Source: Prauserella halophila
Lineage (GTDB): Bacteria > Actinomycetota > Actinomycetes > Mycobacteriales > Pseudonocardiaceae
Length of the DNA: 64,000 nt
Assembly (NCBI RefSeq): GCF_024171895.1
Contig: NZ_JAMTCQ010000009.1
Location: 905,318 to 969,317 of the forward strand
Reading direction: 5' to 3'
Part shown: piece by piece, positions 16,776-24,640 of the stretch
Numbering within the stretch: the stretch's first letter is position 1
How the letters are laid out: each line of letters begins with the position of its first letter
Translations under genes and position numbers: made by a program
The notes under the pieces: model-generated
The model's database searches: none
Told to the model about the DNA's origin: nothing
The model's input: the letters and a program-made list of their open reading frames with translations, nothing else

Positions 16776-16870
16776 CGTGTTGCACCCTCCGGAGCCCGTG
16801 TTGCACCTTCCGGGGCTCGTGTTGCGTTTCCCGGGGACCGTGTTGCGGATTCCGGGGCAGGTGTTGTGTC
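16776..16870 (+). repeat. Intergenic 21 bp minisatellite with core CGTGTTGC...CCGGGG
   Basis: Units start at 16776, 16797, 16818 and 16839 with a partial unit at 16860. Each opens CGTGTTGC and ends with a CCGGRG-like stretch. The complementary motif (CCGG...CAACAC) also recurs in the degenerate array upstream of the P450 at ~63325-63420. There are no unique spacers, so it is not CRISPR. Confidence 0.88.
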
Positions 16871-17007
16871 CGCACGAAACGTGGTCGTACGCGACCTGAC
16901 CCGCGTGTCCTGCACTCAGGCCCGCGTGTTCTGCATTCGTGCACCCGGCAGAGCGCCTGTGGGCCTCGTGGGCTGAGAGTCCCGTGGAACGAAATGCGTA
17001 GATTGAG

Positions 17008-17040
17008 CCGCTCGTCGGTTTTGCACCGGCGAGCGGTTCT
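17008..17040 (+). terminator. Rho-independent-type terminator after mscS region
   Basis: CCGCTCGTCGG (17008-17018) pairs with CCGGCGAGCGG (17026-17036) across a 7-base loop with one G-T pair, and is followed by TTCTTTGTTG. It faces transcription coming from mscS. Confidence 0.8.
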
Positions 17041-17047
17041 TTGTTGT

Positions 17048-17073
17048 CCGACCGCGCTGTCCAGCGCGGTCGG
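17048..17073 (-). terminator. Perfect 11 bp hairpin, likely terminator
   Basis: CCGACCGCGCT (17048-17058) and AGCGCGGTCGG (17063-17073) form a perfect stem with a GTCC loop just beyond the stop of the minus-strand HAD pseudogene. It may act with the adjacent hairpin as a bidirectional terminator. Confidence 0.65.
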
Positions 17074-17083
17074 GGAGGCCTAA

Positions 17084-17513
17084 CTACGCTGCGGTTTGCG
17101 CGTTGTGCTCGCGGACGAGCTTGTCCAGCGTGGTGAGGTCGTCCAACTGGAACAGGCAGGACGCTTCGACGTCGGTGCCCAGTACGTCGGTGGCCACGGT
17201 GTCGCGGAGGATGTGGCCCCACGGCCCGCGCCGGACGACGGCGGTACGGATGCCGAGCTCGATGGCGGGACGCTCTCGTCGAAGGTTTCGGGTTGGCCGG
17301 CTTCGGCGCGGCGGCGCCGCTCGGTGTCGAGGTCGAATCCGGGCCGGAACACCTGGAACGCCTCGCGGTAGTCCAGGCCGCGTGCGATCACGGCGCCGAA
17401 CACGGTCGAGAACGTATGCCGTGGCACGCCGAGCCAGTCGGCCCAGGGCCGCATTCGGTGGTCTCGTCCACCAGTACCTCTCCGACATCGAAGAACACCG
17501 CGCGGATGGTCAC
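17084..17513 (-). pseudogene. Decayed HAD-family hydrolase
   Basis: Reading leftward from a GTG at 17513 gives the HAD start MTIRAVFFDVGEVLVDETTE with the nucleophile Asp motif. The frame then breaks near 17455 by loss of one base: the next frame continues RPWADWLGVPRHTFSTVFGA through GFDLDTERRRRAEAGQPETF. A second break near 17280 moves coding to a third frame, IELGIRTAVV...VEASCLFQLDDLTTLDKLV, ending at TAG 17084. The region between the second break and the lysine motif also looks shortened. HAD hydrolases dephosphorylate small metabolites; two frame changes make this copy non-functional unless the assembly is wrong. Confidence 0.82.
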
Positions 17514-17685
17514 GGCGCCACTCTAGGTATCCGGTACGTGACGTACGGCGCACCCTGGCCACTGTTCCAATCGGTCCGACCGCCGCTGTACGAAATCGGT
17601 AACGCTCGAGTATCGGCTCGGTACACCCCGTAACAGCGGCCCGCCTCCCCGACGAAGGCCACGGCGACAAGGGAGGCAGGTTCCG

Positions 17686-20160
17686 ATGAATGACACCCGT
17701 GGTTCCACTCGGACGTTGTTGACGGACGAGATCACTGAGCTGCTCGAGGCCGATGATGCGTCTGAGACGGATGCCCAGTACGTCGTGCTGGCAGCGCTCG
17801 AAGGCGCCGACGAGCTCGCCGACATGCTCGACAACTCGGCACCGGTGCCGACGACGGAGACGGAGGCACCGGCGGAAACCGACACCGAAGACAGCCCCGA
17901 GCCGTCGGGTGCGTTCATCGAATCGGTGACGGTGAGCGGGTTCCGCGGAATCGGACCGCAGGCGACGTTGCCGCTGTATCCGGCGCCGGGGTTGACGATC
18001 GTGGCGGGCCGCAACGGTTCCGGCAAGTCGAGTTTCTCCGAGGCGATCGAGGTGGCGCTGACGGGGAACACGTACCGCTGGAACAAGCAGAACGGCAGGA
18101 AGGCCGCGGTGTGGCAGCAGCATTGGCGCAACCTGCACCAGGCGGAGCCGTGCGAGGTGCGTATCGGACTGGCTGTGGAAGGGCAGGGCGCGGCCACCGT
18201 CGGCGTCACCTGGGCCGCTGGAACCGGCGACCTCGCCGACCGCAAGTCCTGGTTCCAGCGGGCAGGTCAACGCCAGGAGGAGGGGCTCGACTCGCTCGGG
18301 TGGGACCGCGATATCGAGCGGTACCAGCCGATCCTGTCCTACGACGAGCTCGGCGGTCTGCTGGAGTCCGAGCCGAGCAAACTGCACGACAAGATCAACG
18401 AGGTCCTCGGGCTCGAACAGGCCACCGACACCGAGCAGCTGCTGACCGACGTCGTGAAGCGTCTGGGGGAGGCGGAGGAAGCCCGCAAGGCCTGCACGCG
18501 GGAACTGAAGAAGCAGCTCGACGGCGTCGACGACGAGCGTGCCCACGCGGCGTTGGCGCAGTTGCGCAAACACCGGCCGGACGTCGACGAGGTGGAACGC
18601 ATTGCGACGGGCGCCGCGCCTCAGCGTGGCATCGACGGCCTGCGCACCCTGGCCGAGGTGACGATCCCCGCCGACGACGTCGTCGCTGAGGCTGTCGGGG
18701 AACTGCGCGGCGCCGCCGGGGCGTGGGCAGAACTCGCCGACCAGGCCGCGACGCTCGCGGATCGCCGCACCACGCTCCTGCGCAACGCGCTCGACGTCCA
18801 CGCGCACGAAGGCGACATCGAGTGCCCGGTGTGCGGAGAGGGGACGCTGGACGACGCCTGGCGGCAGCAGGTCGAGGACGCGCTCGAAGCCGAGCGTGCC
18901 GAGTCCCAGCAGCGGCGCGCCACGGGCGACAGGCTCGAACGGGCGCGTCGGCGGCTGGCCGACGTCGTCGACGGTGTCCTGATTCCGGCCACTCCGGAGC
19001 AGTTCTCGCTGAGCACGCGGGCGGCGGCCGATGAGGCGGTGCGCCGCTGGAAGGACCTGCCGGACAACGACGTCGAGCGCGCCTCCCATGTGGAGCGTGT
19101 CCACCCGGAGCTGGCCGAGGCCGTGGCGAGTCTCAGGGACGAGACCCGGCAGTTGCTTGCCGAGCACGAGGACGCGTGGGCCTCGCACGCGCTCGACCTG
19201 GGCGAGTGGGTAAAGCTCGCCCGGGATGCAGCGGCGCAGCAGCCGCGGCTGGAACGCGCCAAGGCCGGGCGGGACGCCATGAGGCGGGTGCGGGAACAGT
19301 TGCGGAACAACCGGCTCGCCGCCCTCGAGGAGCGTGCCCGCGAGATCTGGGCCGCACTGAAGCAGGAGAGCAATGTCGAGCTCGGCGGTATCCGGTTCAA
19401 GGGACGGGCGACGCGACGTCAGCTCGAGCTGTACGCGGACGTCGACGGTGCCGACGCGGAGGCGCTGGGTGTGATGAGCCAGGGTGAGCTGCACGGTCTC
19501 GCGCTGGCGCTGTTCCTGCCGCGGGCGACCGCGCCGGCGAGTCCGTTCCGCTTCGTGGTGCTGGACGATCCGATTCAGGCGATGGATCCGGCGAAGGTGG
19601 ACAGTTTCGTCAAGGTGCTGGCCGGTTTCGCGCGGGACCGTCAGGTGGTGGTGTTCTCGCACGACGACCGGCTGCCACAGGCCGTTCGGCAGCTCGGGGT
19701 CGACGCGCGGATCGTGGAGGTCAATCGTGACAGCGAGTCGGCGGTGACGGTCGCGAACTGCGAGGACCCCGCGCGCCGGTTGCTCGACGACGCGTTCGCG
19801 ATCTGCAAGGACCAGCAGGTTCCCGACGAAGTGCGCCGCCGCGTGCTGCCGGGGCTGTGCAGGCAGGCGGTGGAGGCGGCCTGCCACGAGCTGTACCTGA
19901 ACCGCAGGCTGACCCGCGGCGACGCGAGAACCGACGTCGAGGACGGCTGGCGGTCCGTGGAGCGGACGAAGAACCGGATCGCGCTGGTCGTCGAGGGCGA
20001 TCCGGAGGCCGACATCAGTGGCTGGAAGCGGCGGGGGCCGGGGCGTAGCGAGGCGTTCGGCCTCGTGACCGGCGGGGCCCACGGGCAGCTGGACAGGGAC
20101 CCGCTCGATGCGGTCAGGTCGGTGGAGAACCTCGTCAAGGATCTGCGGAGCACACGCTGA
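17686..20160 (+). CDS. Rad50/RecF-like zinc-hook ATPase, candidate defence sensor
   Basis: An 824-residue SMC-like ATPase. An acidic N-terminal extension of ~80 residues is followed by Walker A GRNGSGKSS near 107, a long helical arm with CPVCGEG (zinc-hook CxxC) near 380, a second arm, a signature-like MSQGELHGLALALFLPRA near 598, Walker B FVVLDDPIQAMDP near 622 and FSHDDRLP near 657. The last ~100 residues are a helical domain with CRQAVEAACHE (R726, E730) and GGAHGQL (H799), recalling the Arg-x3-Glu...His layout of RloC/PrrC anticodon nucleases. It starts the accessory island and its stop overlaps the next ATG by one base. Probable role: DNA-end or replication-state sensing in phage defence. 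The nuclease idea is speculative. Confidence 0.8.
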   Translation: MNDTRGSTRTLLTDEITELLEADDASETDAQYVVLAALEGADELADMLDNSAPVPTTETEAPAETDTEDSPEPSGAFIESVTVSGFRGIGPQATLPLYPAPGLTIVAGRNGSGKSSFSEAIEVALTGNTYRWNKQNGRKAAVWQQHWRNLHQAEPCEVRIGLAVEGQGAATVGVTWAAGTGDLADRKSWFQRAGQRQEEGLDSLGWDRDIERYQPILSYDELGGLLESEPSKLHDKINEVLGLEQATDTEQLLTDVVKRLGEAEEARKACTRELKKQLDGVDDERAHAALAQLRKHRPDVDEVERIATGAAPQRGIDGLRTLAEVTIPADDVVAEAVGELRGAAGAWAELADQAATLADRRTTLLRNALDVHAHEGDIECPVCGEGTLDDAWRQQVEDALEAERAESQQRRATGDRLERARRRLADVVDGVLIPATPEQFSLSTRAAADEAVRRWKDLPDNDVERASHVERVHPELAEAVASLRDETRQLLAEHEDAWASHALDLGEWVKLARDAAAQQPRLERAKAGRDAMRRVREQLRNNRLAALEERAREIWAALKQESNVELGGIRFKGRATRRQLELYADVDGADAEALGVMSQGELHGLALALFLPRATAPASPFRFVVLDDPIQAMDPAKVDSFVKVLAGFARDRQVVVFSHDDRLPQAVRQLGVDARIVEVNRDSESAVTVANCEDPARRLLDDAFAICKDQQVPDEVRRRVLPGLCRQAVEAACHELYLNRRLTRGDARTDVEDGWRSVERTKNRIALVVEGDPEADISGWKRRGPGRSEAFGLVTGGAHGQLDRDPLDAVRSVENLVKDLRSTR

Positions 20161-20549
20161 TGAGCGCGGGTGAGGACGCGGCCGCGGGGCGGCTGCTGGC
20201 GGAGGCAGTGGCGATCCTGGACGGTGCGCGCGGAATCCCGGCGTCCCAGGTGACGCGCGCGGCGGCGTTCGTGGCGCGGCAGGCCGTGGAGGACAGGATG
20301 CGGCAATTGTGTTCCGATGCGGGCGTGGAGATTCCGCGTGCGAACGGTCGTTCGCGGCTGATCGTCCTGCGGGAGCTCGTGGACGCCGATGTCGCCGAGG
20401 CTGCTCACACGGCGTGGTCGGGGCTCAGCCGGTACTGCCACCGCCACGCGTTCGAGCTGAGCCCGACGACGGACGAGGTGCGGCACCTGATCCGCCGCGC
20501 ACGGCTGCTCGTCGAGCCGTCCCGTGGCCCGGACGACCGTCCGGGATAG
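20160..20549 (+). CDS. Small helical protein with an R-x4-H motif, HEPN-like candidate partner of the ATPase
   Basis: A 129-residue all-helical protein I cannot place in a named family. Residues 40-50 (RQAVEDRMRQL) resemble CRQAVEAACHEL in the C-terminal domain of the upstream ATPase, so the two may share a fold. Residues 91-96 read RYCHRH, which fits the R-x4-6-H signature of HEPN ribonucleases, and it continues AFELSPTTDEVRHLI. Its ATG overlaps the ATPase stop by one base, implying tight coupling. HEPN toxins next to ATPases are common in abortive-infection systems, so an RNase effector or a regulatory HEPN-like subunit is a reasonable inference, not a demonstrated function. Confidence 0.72.
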   Translation: MSAGEDAAAGRLLAEAVAILDGARGIPASQVTRAAAFVARQAVEDRMRQLCSDAGVEIPRANGRSRLIVLRELVDADVAEAAHTAWSGLSRYCHRHAFELSPTTDEVRHLIRRARLLVEPSRGPDDRPG

Positions 20550-20748
20550 CGTTGCGGCGAGCAAGGCTGGGCAATGCCTCCCGTGTTGCGCGGACGCTGC
20601 CGCCGGACGGGCCTCGGATCTTAATCGTGTCGTGGTTGACCACGGTCGCGGCTGCGGCGAGCATCGGCACGGCTTCGTGTCTCGTGCGCCCTGCACCGCT
20701 GCGGTCACCGGCCCGGCCATCATCGAAAGTTTCGTTCTAGGAGAATGG

Positions 20749-22596
20749 ATGGGTTTCCAGACACCGCTCCACGAGCTGTCTGACTATCTCAAGTGGACAC
20801 GCAGTGGCAAGGTCCAGCTGCCCGATTTCCAGCGCGGGTACAAATGGGATGACGAGCGTATCCGGCAGCTGCTGGTTACGATCCTGCGTGGTCATCCGCT
20901 CGGTGTCGTGATGCTGCTGAAGACGGGCAACGAGCAGGTCCGGTTCAAACCGAAACCCCTCGAAGGTGCCGATCCGCCCGCCGACGCGGTTCCCGAGCAC
21001 CTGCTGCTGGACGGCCAGCAGCGGCTCACGTCGCTCACCCAGGCGCTGAGCGGCAGCGGTGTCGTGTCGACGATGGACAGTCGCGGCAAGCTGCTCGAAC
21101 GGTGTTACTTCGTCGACATGCGGCTGGCGCTCGAGGGTGAGGACCGCATCGACGACGCGGTGGTGTCGGTTCCCGGTGACGGGGTCGTGCGGACGAACTT
21201 CGGCAAGGACGTCGTGCGGGATCTGTCCACACCGGAGAAGCAACGGGAGGCGGGGTATTTCCCGCTGCGGCTGCTCTTCGGTGGTGCGGAGACGGTGAAC
21301 TGGCTGTTCGCGTGCCAGGACACCGATCTCGCGAGCCAGTTCCACGCTGAGGTACTGCAGTCCGCCACGACGTACAACATCCCGGCGATCGAACTCGACA
21401 ACGCCACGAGCAAGGCGGCGGTGGCGACCGTGTTCGAGAAGGTGAACACCGGCGGCCTGTCGCTGAACGTGTTCGAGCTCCTCACTGCGACGTTCGCCGG
21501 GGACAAGGACTATTTCGACGCCAACGGCACGGATTTCCGGCTGAACGACGACTGGCAGGACGCGCTGCGCAAGTTCGCGGCGTATCCGGTGCTGGGCGGG
21601 CTGGAGAGCACGGACTTTCTGCAGGCCGTGACGTTGCTGGCAACGTTCGAGCGGAACCAGGAGGACACGAGTGCCCGGCCGGCCGCGGTGTCGGCGAAGC
21701 GGGAGGACGTCCTCAAGCTGACGCTCGCGGACTACCTCGAGTGGGTGGGTCCGCTGCGGGAGGCGTTCATCTGGGCGGCGGATTTCCTTGCGGACCGGCA
21801 CATTTTCGACGTCAGGTTCCTCCCGTATCCCAAGCAGCTGGTGCCGCTCGCCGTGATCCGGGTCGTGATGGGGGCGGATGCGGATCTCATCGGTCCGCGG
21901 GAGCGCATCATCCGCTGGTTCTGGTGCGGCATCCTCGGTGAGCTGTACGGGAGCGCGATCGAAACCCGCTTCGTGCGGGATGTCGAACAGGTGCCCGCGT
22001 GGGCGCGTGGTGACGAGGACGTCGTGACGCCTTACACCGTGCAGGACGCCACGTTCGTCGAGTCGCGGCTGCATTCGCTGCGGACCCGGAACGCGGCGGC
22101 ATACAAGGGCATCTATGCGCTGTTGTTGGCGCGCGGGGCTCGCGACTGGATGGAGGACAAGGCGTTCGACAAGGTTCAGTACGTGAACCTGGCCGTCGAC
22201 ATCCACCATATCTTCCCGCAGAAGTGGTGCGCCGATCAGCAGGTCGACGAGGAGCTGCGGGAGAGCATCGTCAACAAGACGGCCCTGTCGGCGCGGACGA
22301 ACCGCACGATCGGAGGGGTGGCGCCGTCGGCCTACCTGGCGAAGATCGAGCAGAAAGCGCAGATCAGCGCGACGGCACTCGACGACCTGCTGGATACTCA
22401 CCTCGTTCCGGCCCGACACCTGCGCGCCGACGACTTCGCGACGTACTTCGCAACGCGGCGTGAATCGTTGTGCCGGCTCGTGGAGGACGCGATGGGCAAG
22501 ACCGTGCCGCGTGACATCGACGACGGTGCGGCGGAGGAGGACTCCGCCCGGTTCGCGGCGGCGGAGGTGGCCGAGACGGCCGAGGAAGGGGACTGA
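20749..22596 (+). CDS. GmrSD-like DUF262/DUF1524 (HNH) restriction-type nuclease
   Basis: A 615-residue protein with the two-part architecture of GmrSD type IV restriction enzymes. The N-terminal DUF262 has VQLPDFQRGYKWDDERIRQLL near residue 20 and the ParB/Srx-like LLLDGQQRLTSL near 86. The C-terminal DUF1524 region carries VDIHHIFPQKW near 485 and later Asn residues, consistent with an HNH nuclease. Characterised relatives cut modified (glucosylated) phage DNA using NTP. AGGAG lies five bases before the ATG at 20749. It is co-directional with the ATPase pair after a 199-base gap. The terminal 56 bases are duplicated at 23457. Confidence 0.87.
   Translation: MGFQTPLHELSDYLKWTRSGKVQLPDFQRGYKWDDERIRQLLVTILRGHPLGVVMLLKTGNEQVRFKPKPLEGADPPADAVPEHLLLDGQQRLTSLTQALSGSGVVSTMDSRGKLLERCYFVDMRLALEGEDRIDDAVVSVPGDGVVRTNFGKDVVRDLSTPEKQREAGYFPLRLLFGGAETVNWLFACQDTDLASQFHAEVLQSATTYNIPAIELDNATSKAAVATVFEKVNTGGLSLNVFELLTATFAGDKDYFDANGTDFRLNDDWQDALRKFAAYPVLGGLESTDFLQAVTLLATFERNQEDTSARPAAVSAKREDVLKLTLADYLEWVGPLREAFIWAADFLADRHIFDVRFLPYPKQLVPLAVIRVVMGADADLIGPRERIIRWFWCGILGELYGSAIETRFVRDVEQVPAWARGDEDVVTPYTVQDATFVESRLHSLRTRNAAAYKGIYALLLARGARDWMEDKAFDKVQYVNLAVDIHHIFPQKWCADQQVDEELRESIVNKTALSARTNRTIGGVAPSAYLAKIEQKAQISATALDDLLDTHLVPARHLRADDFATYFATRRESLCRLVEDAMGKTVPRDIDDGAAEEDSARFAAAEVAETAEEGD
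22541..22596 (+). repeat. Direct repeat copy 1: 3' end of the gmrSD-like gene
   Basis: The last 56 bases of the gene, including its TGA, recur in the same orientation at 23457-23512 with two mismatches (54/56). The two copies are 916 bases apart and bracket the 2H phosphoesterase gene. Confidence 0.95.
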
Positions 22597-22668
22597 TCGC
22601 CACTGGCGGAACCACTGGCGGGACTCCGATGTCAACACGCCGGCACGTGTGAGCAAGCCGGCCGATTC

Positions 22669-23367
22669 TCAAGGCATCGTTTCGCCGGCGAAGGAGAGGC
22701 GTTCGAGAACCTGCCATCGATACTGGTGGTCGGTGCGGTGGAGTTCCACCAGCCGCAGCTCGCTGATGGCGATCTCGGCAGGCGGCAGCGACTGAGCCTC
22801 GCGAGTAGCTGTGATGAAGGGGGCGGGTGCCTGCACCCGGCTGCTGTAGGCAACGCCTACGTGCGGTCGGTACAGGGTTAGCGGTTCGGCCTCCTCGTAG
22901 CCCGACGCCGCGGACACCGCTCGATGCAGGGACAGCAGTGGGGACCACGGGGCGACGCTGAGCCGAAGAGCGCCAGGTGAGCCCGCCAGAGGTAGCAGGT
23001 GGAGTTGGAAGGGAGTGGTCCCCTGGCAGTGCTCGTTGACGGTAGCGACGGCGGTGTCGAGCTTGTCACTGGGAACGTCGTCGACGTACCCGAGACGCCG
23101 TATGGTCAAGTGCAGGCTCTCCGGCGGGATCAGATCCAGGCTGTCTCCGGGGAGGACCGCTTGGCAGCGTTGGCTCAACTCAATGGCGCGGGGATCCTGG
23201 TCCAGCGTGATCATCCAGTGGTACGAACGCCGATGGGGCCGGTCCCAGTGGCACAGCATCCGCTCGATCTGCTCAAACGCAGCTTGGTCGTGCTGGGCGA
23301 CGCTGGCGGGGTCGTCAGGGTCAGCGGGCGGCGTGGCGGGGAAGGTGGAGCTGTATGGGGTGCCCAT
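22669..23367 (-). CDS. 2H phosphoesterase (2'-5' RNA ligase-like)
   Basis: A 232-residue member of the 2H phosphoesterase superfamily, which open or close 2',3'-cyclic and 2'-5' phosphodiester bonds in RNA or nucleotides. The two catalytic His motifs are visible: HLTIRRLG near residue 95 and YRPHVGVAY near 170. The gene lies on the minus strand in an otherwise plus-strand stretch and is bracketed by a 56 bp direct repeat of the upstream gene's 3' end. ATG 23367 is preferred to an upstream TTG at 23406, because that TTGACG looks like a -35 element and no RBS is seen. Substrate unknown; degradation of cyclic-oligonucleotide signals or RNA repair are possibilities. Confidence 0.82.
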   Translation of the reverse strand: MGTPYSSTFPATPPADPDDPASVAQHDQAAFEQIERMLCHWDRPHRRSYHWMITLDQDPRAIELSQRCQAVLPGDSLDLIPPESLHLTIRRLGYVDDVPSDKLDTAVATVNEHCQGTTPFQLHLLPLAGSPGALRLSVAPWSPLLSLHRAVSAASGYEEAEPLTLYRPHVGVAYSSRVQAPAPFITATREAQSLPPAEIAISELRLVELHRTDHQYRWQVLERLSFAGETMP

Positions 23368-23375
23368 GCGGTACA

Positions 23376-23406
23376 CACTTACCGGCCTGTGACGTGCAGC
23401 CGTCAA
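23376..23406 (-). promoter_or_regulatory. Possible promoter of the 2H phosphoesterase
   Basis: On the minus strand TTGACG (23406-23401) and TAAGTG (23381-23376) are separated by 19 bases, or GGTAAG with 17. They lie just upstream of the ATG at 23367, which would give a near-leaderless mRNA. Confidence 0.35.
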
Positions 23407-23456
23407 CGGGTTCCGTCCGAGGTCTCCTGGACTTGTGCAGCAGGTGTGCAGCGGAG

Positions 23457-23512
23457 ACTCCGCCCGGTTCGCGGCGACGGAGGTGGTCGAGACGGCCGAG
23501 GAAGGGGACTGA
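23457..23512 (+). repeat. Direct repeat copy 2: orphan copy of the gmrSD-like 3' end
   Basis: 54 of 56 bases match 22541-22596. It encodes the same tail (DSARFAATEVVETAEEGD and stop) but is attached to no gene body. It marks the distal edge of the 2H phosphoesterase segment. Confidence 0.95.
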
Positions 23513-23695
23513 ACCGCTCGTTGGCTGCGGTGCTCGGTTAGTCCCGCGTTCTGACCCCGGAAGTGCAGGTCCGTGTGGACTCGTCACCGAACGGTTAGGG
23601 GCCGACTCCACGGAGATCTGGGCGGTTCACGTCGGCCCGAGTTCAGGTATGGAGTTGTGGCGTCGCTGTCTCGAGCGCCGGGTACGGTGCGGGCT

Positions 23696-24244
23696 GTGGG
23701 CAGCGGGCTGACGCAGTGGACGATCCACGGTGAGCGGCTGGTGGATGACACGCGCAAACTGAGGTTGTCGATCGCGTCGGTGGAGTTGCCGGATGGGGTG
23801 ACGTTCGAGCAGTACGTGCTGCGGTTACCTGCGGCGGCGATGATGGTCGTGCTCGATGATGCGCGTGAGCAGGTGCTGATGATGTGGCGGCACCGGTGGA
23901 TTCTTGACCGTTGGGTGTGGGAGTTGCCGGGTGGCTATGTCGACCCGCACGAGGACCCGGCGGTGACGGCGGCACGTGAGGTCGAGGAGGAGACCGGCTG
24001 GCGGCCTCGGGATGTGCGCAAGCTGTTGTCGACGCAGCCGATGGTGGGCTCGGCGGATGCGGACAACCGGCTGTATGTCTCGCTCGGTGCGGAGTATGTC
24101 GGTGATCCGACGGATGTCAACGAGGCCGAGGAGATTGCGTGGCTCCCGCTGTCGTCGGTGCGCGAGAAGATGGAACGCGGCGAGATCGTGGGCGCGTCGT
24201 CGCAGGTCGGCCTGATGCATGTGCTGGCGTTCCCGCCGAGCTGA
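23696..24244 (+). CDS. Nudix hydrolase
   Basis: A 182-residue Nudix protein with a complete Nudix box at residues ~80-102: GGYVDPHEDPAVTAAREVEE followed by ETGW, fitting Gx5Ex7REUxEExGU. The family hydrolyses nucleoside diphosphates linked to another group (NDP-sugars, oxidised dNTPs, ADP-ribose). The GTG at 23696 is the first start that includes the whole domain; no strong RBS precedes it, so the mRNA may be leaderless. It ends 18 bases from the convergent immunity gene. Sequence does not define the substrate; the ADP-ribose pyrophosphatase-like group is plausible from the WELPGG context. Confidence 0.9.
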   Translation: MGSGLTQWTIHGERLVDDTRKLRLSIASVELPDGVTFEQYVLRLPAAAMMVVLDDAREQVLMMWRHRWILDRWVWELPGGYVDPHEDPAVTAAREVEEETGWRPRDVRKLLSTQPMVGSADADNRLYVSLGAEYVGDPTDVNEAEEIAWLPLSSVREKMERGEIVGASSQVGLMHVLAFPPS

Positions 24245-24262
24245 GCCGTCGCCGGCCAGGCG

Positions 24263-24640
24263 CTAGGTAGCGCCGACGTCGCGCCAGGGCACCGCTTCGG
24301 GTAGACGGCCGGTGTGGGTGAACTCCCGGATCGCCTCGGTGAATGTGTCGAGCGCAAGGCCGCTCCCTGCGGGGAATCCGCTTTCCGACTCGATCGCCGG
24401 AGACGCCGGGTCGCCGTGGCTGGCGACGTAGCCGTCCGGCCCGGCGTAGAGCAGGTACCCGTAGCCGTGCTGGATGTGCGCACTGAGCACGACGTCGATG
24501 CCCTGGATGCTGGCGGTGTCGGAGTCGTCCCGGGAAAGCAGCTCGAGTAGACGTGTCACATCGTCGTCGGTGGCGAGTGGCAGGCTTTCGCCGCCAGCGA
24601 CACCGTCGCGGAACGTCGGTACTGCCGCGACCAGCTTCAT
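24263..24640 (-). CDS. Imm1-type immunity protein, partner of the deaminase
   Basis: A 125-residue acidic protein resembling the Imm1 immunity family, whose genes sit beside SCP1.201/DddA-type deaminase toxins. Features are a beta/alpha start (MKLVAAVPTF), GYGYLLYAGPDGYVASHGDP near residue 65 and PAIESESGFPAGSGL near 88. GAGGAG lies 8 bases before the ATG, which overlaps the deaminase stop (ATGA at 24637-24640), so toxin and antidote would be made in step. I assign immunity from family resemblance plus position directly after the deaminase; binding to the active site is inferred. Confidence 0.75.
   Translation of the reverse strand: MKLVAAVPTFRDGVAGGESLPLATDDDVTRLLELLSRDDSDTASIQGIDVVLSAHIQHGYGYLLYAGPDGYVASHGDPASPAIESESGFPAGSGLALDTFTEAIREFTHTGRLPEAVPWRDVGAT

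Larger units (their letters stand above)
16731..17079. other. Gene-free 349-base gap with minisatellite and hairpins
   Basis: The gap between mscS and the HAD pseudogene holds a short CCGCC-rich tract (16732-16760), the 21 bp minisatellite at 16776-16870, related GTGTTC/GTGTCC motifs to ~16950, and two strong hairpins near 17008 and 17048. No open frame here looks coding. Confidence 0.7.

Noticed and set aside
16776..16870. Repeat array considered as CRISPR
   Set aside because: Units are contiguous 21 bp copies without unique spacers, and no cas genes are present. It is a minisatellite.
17080..20082. A 1,000-codon open frame on the minus strand opposite the Rad50-like ATPase
   Set aside because: It has no recognisable domains, and the plus strand carries Walker, zinc-hook and helicase-like motifs. 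Long antisense frames are normal at this GC content.
17686..22596. Assignment of the ATPase, small protein and nuclease to Lamassu, Septu or Wadjet
   Set aside because: Gene order, sizes and the DUF262/HNH nuclease do not fit the compositions I know for those systems, so no name was given.
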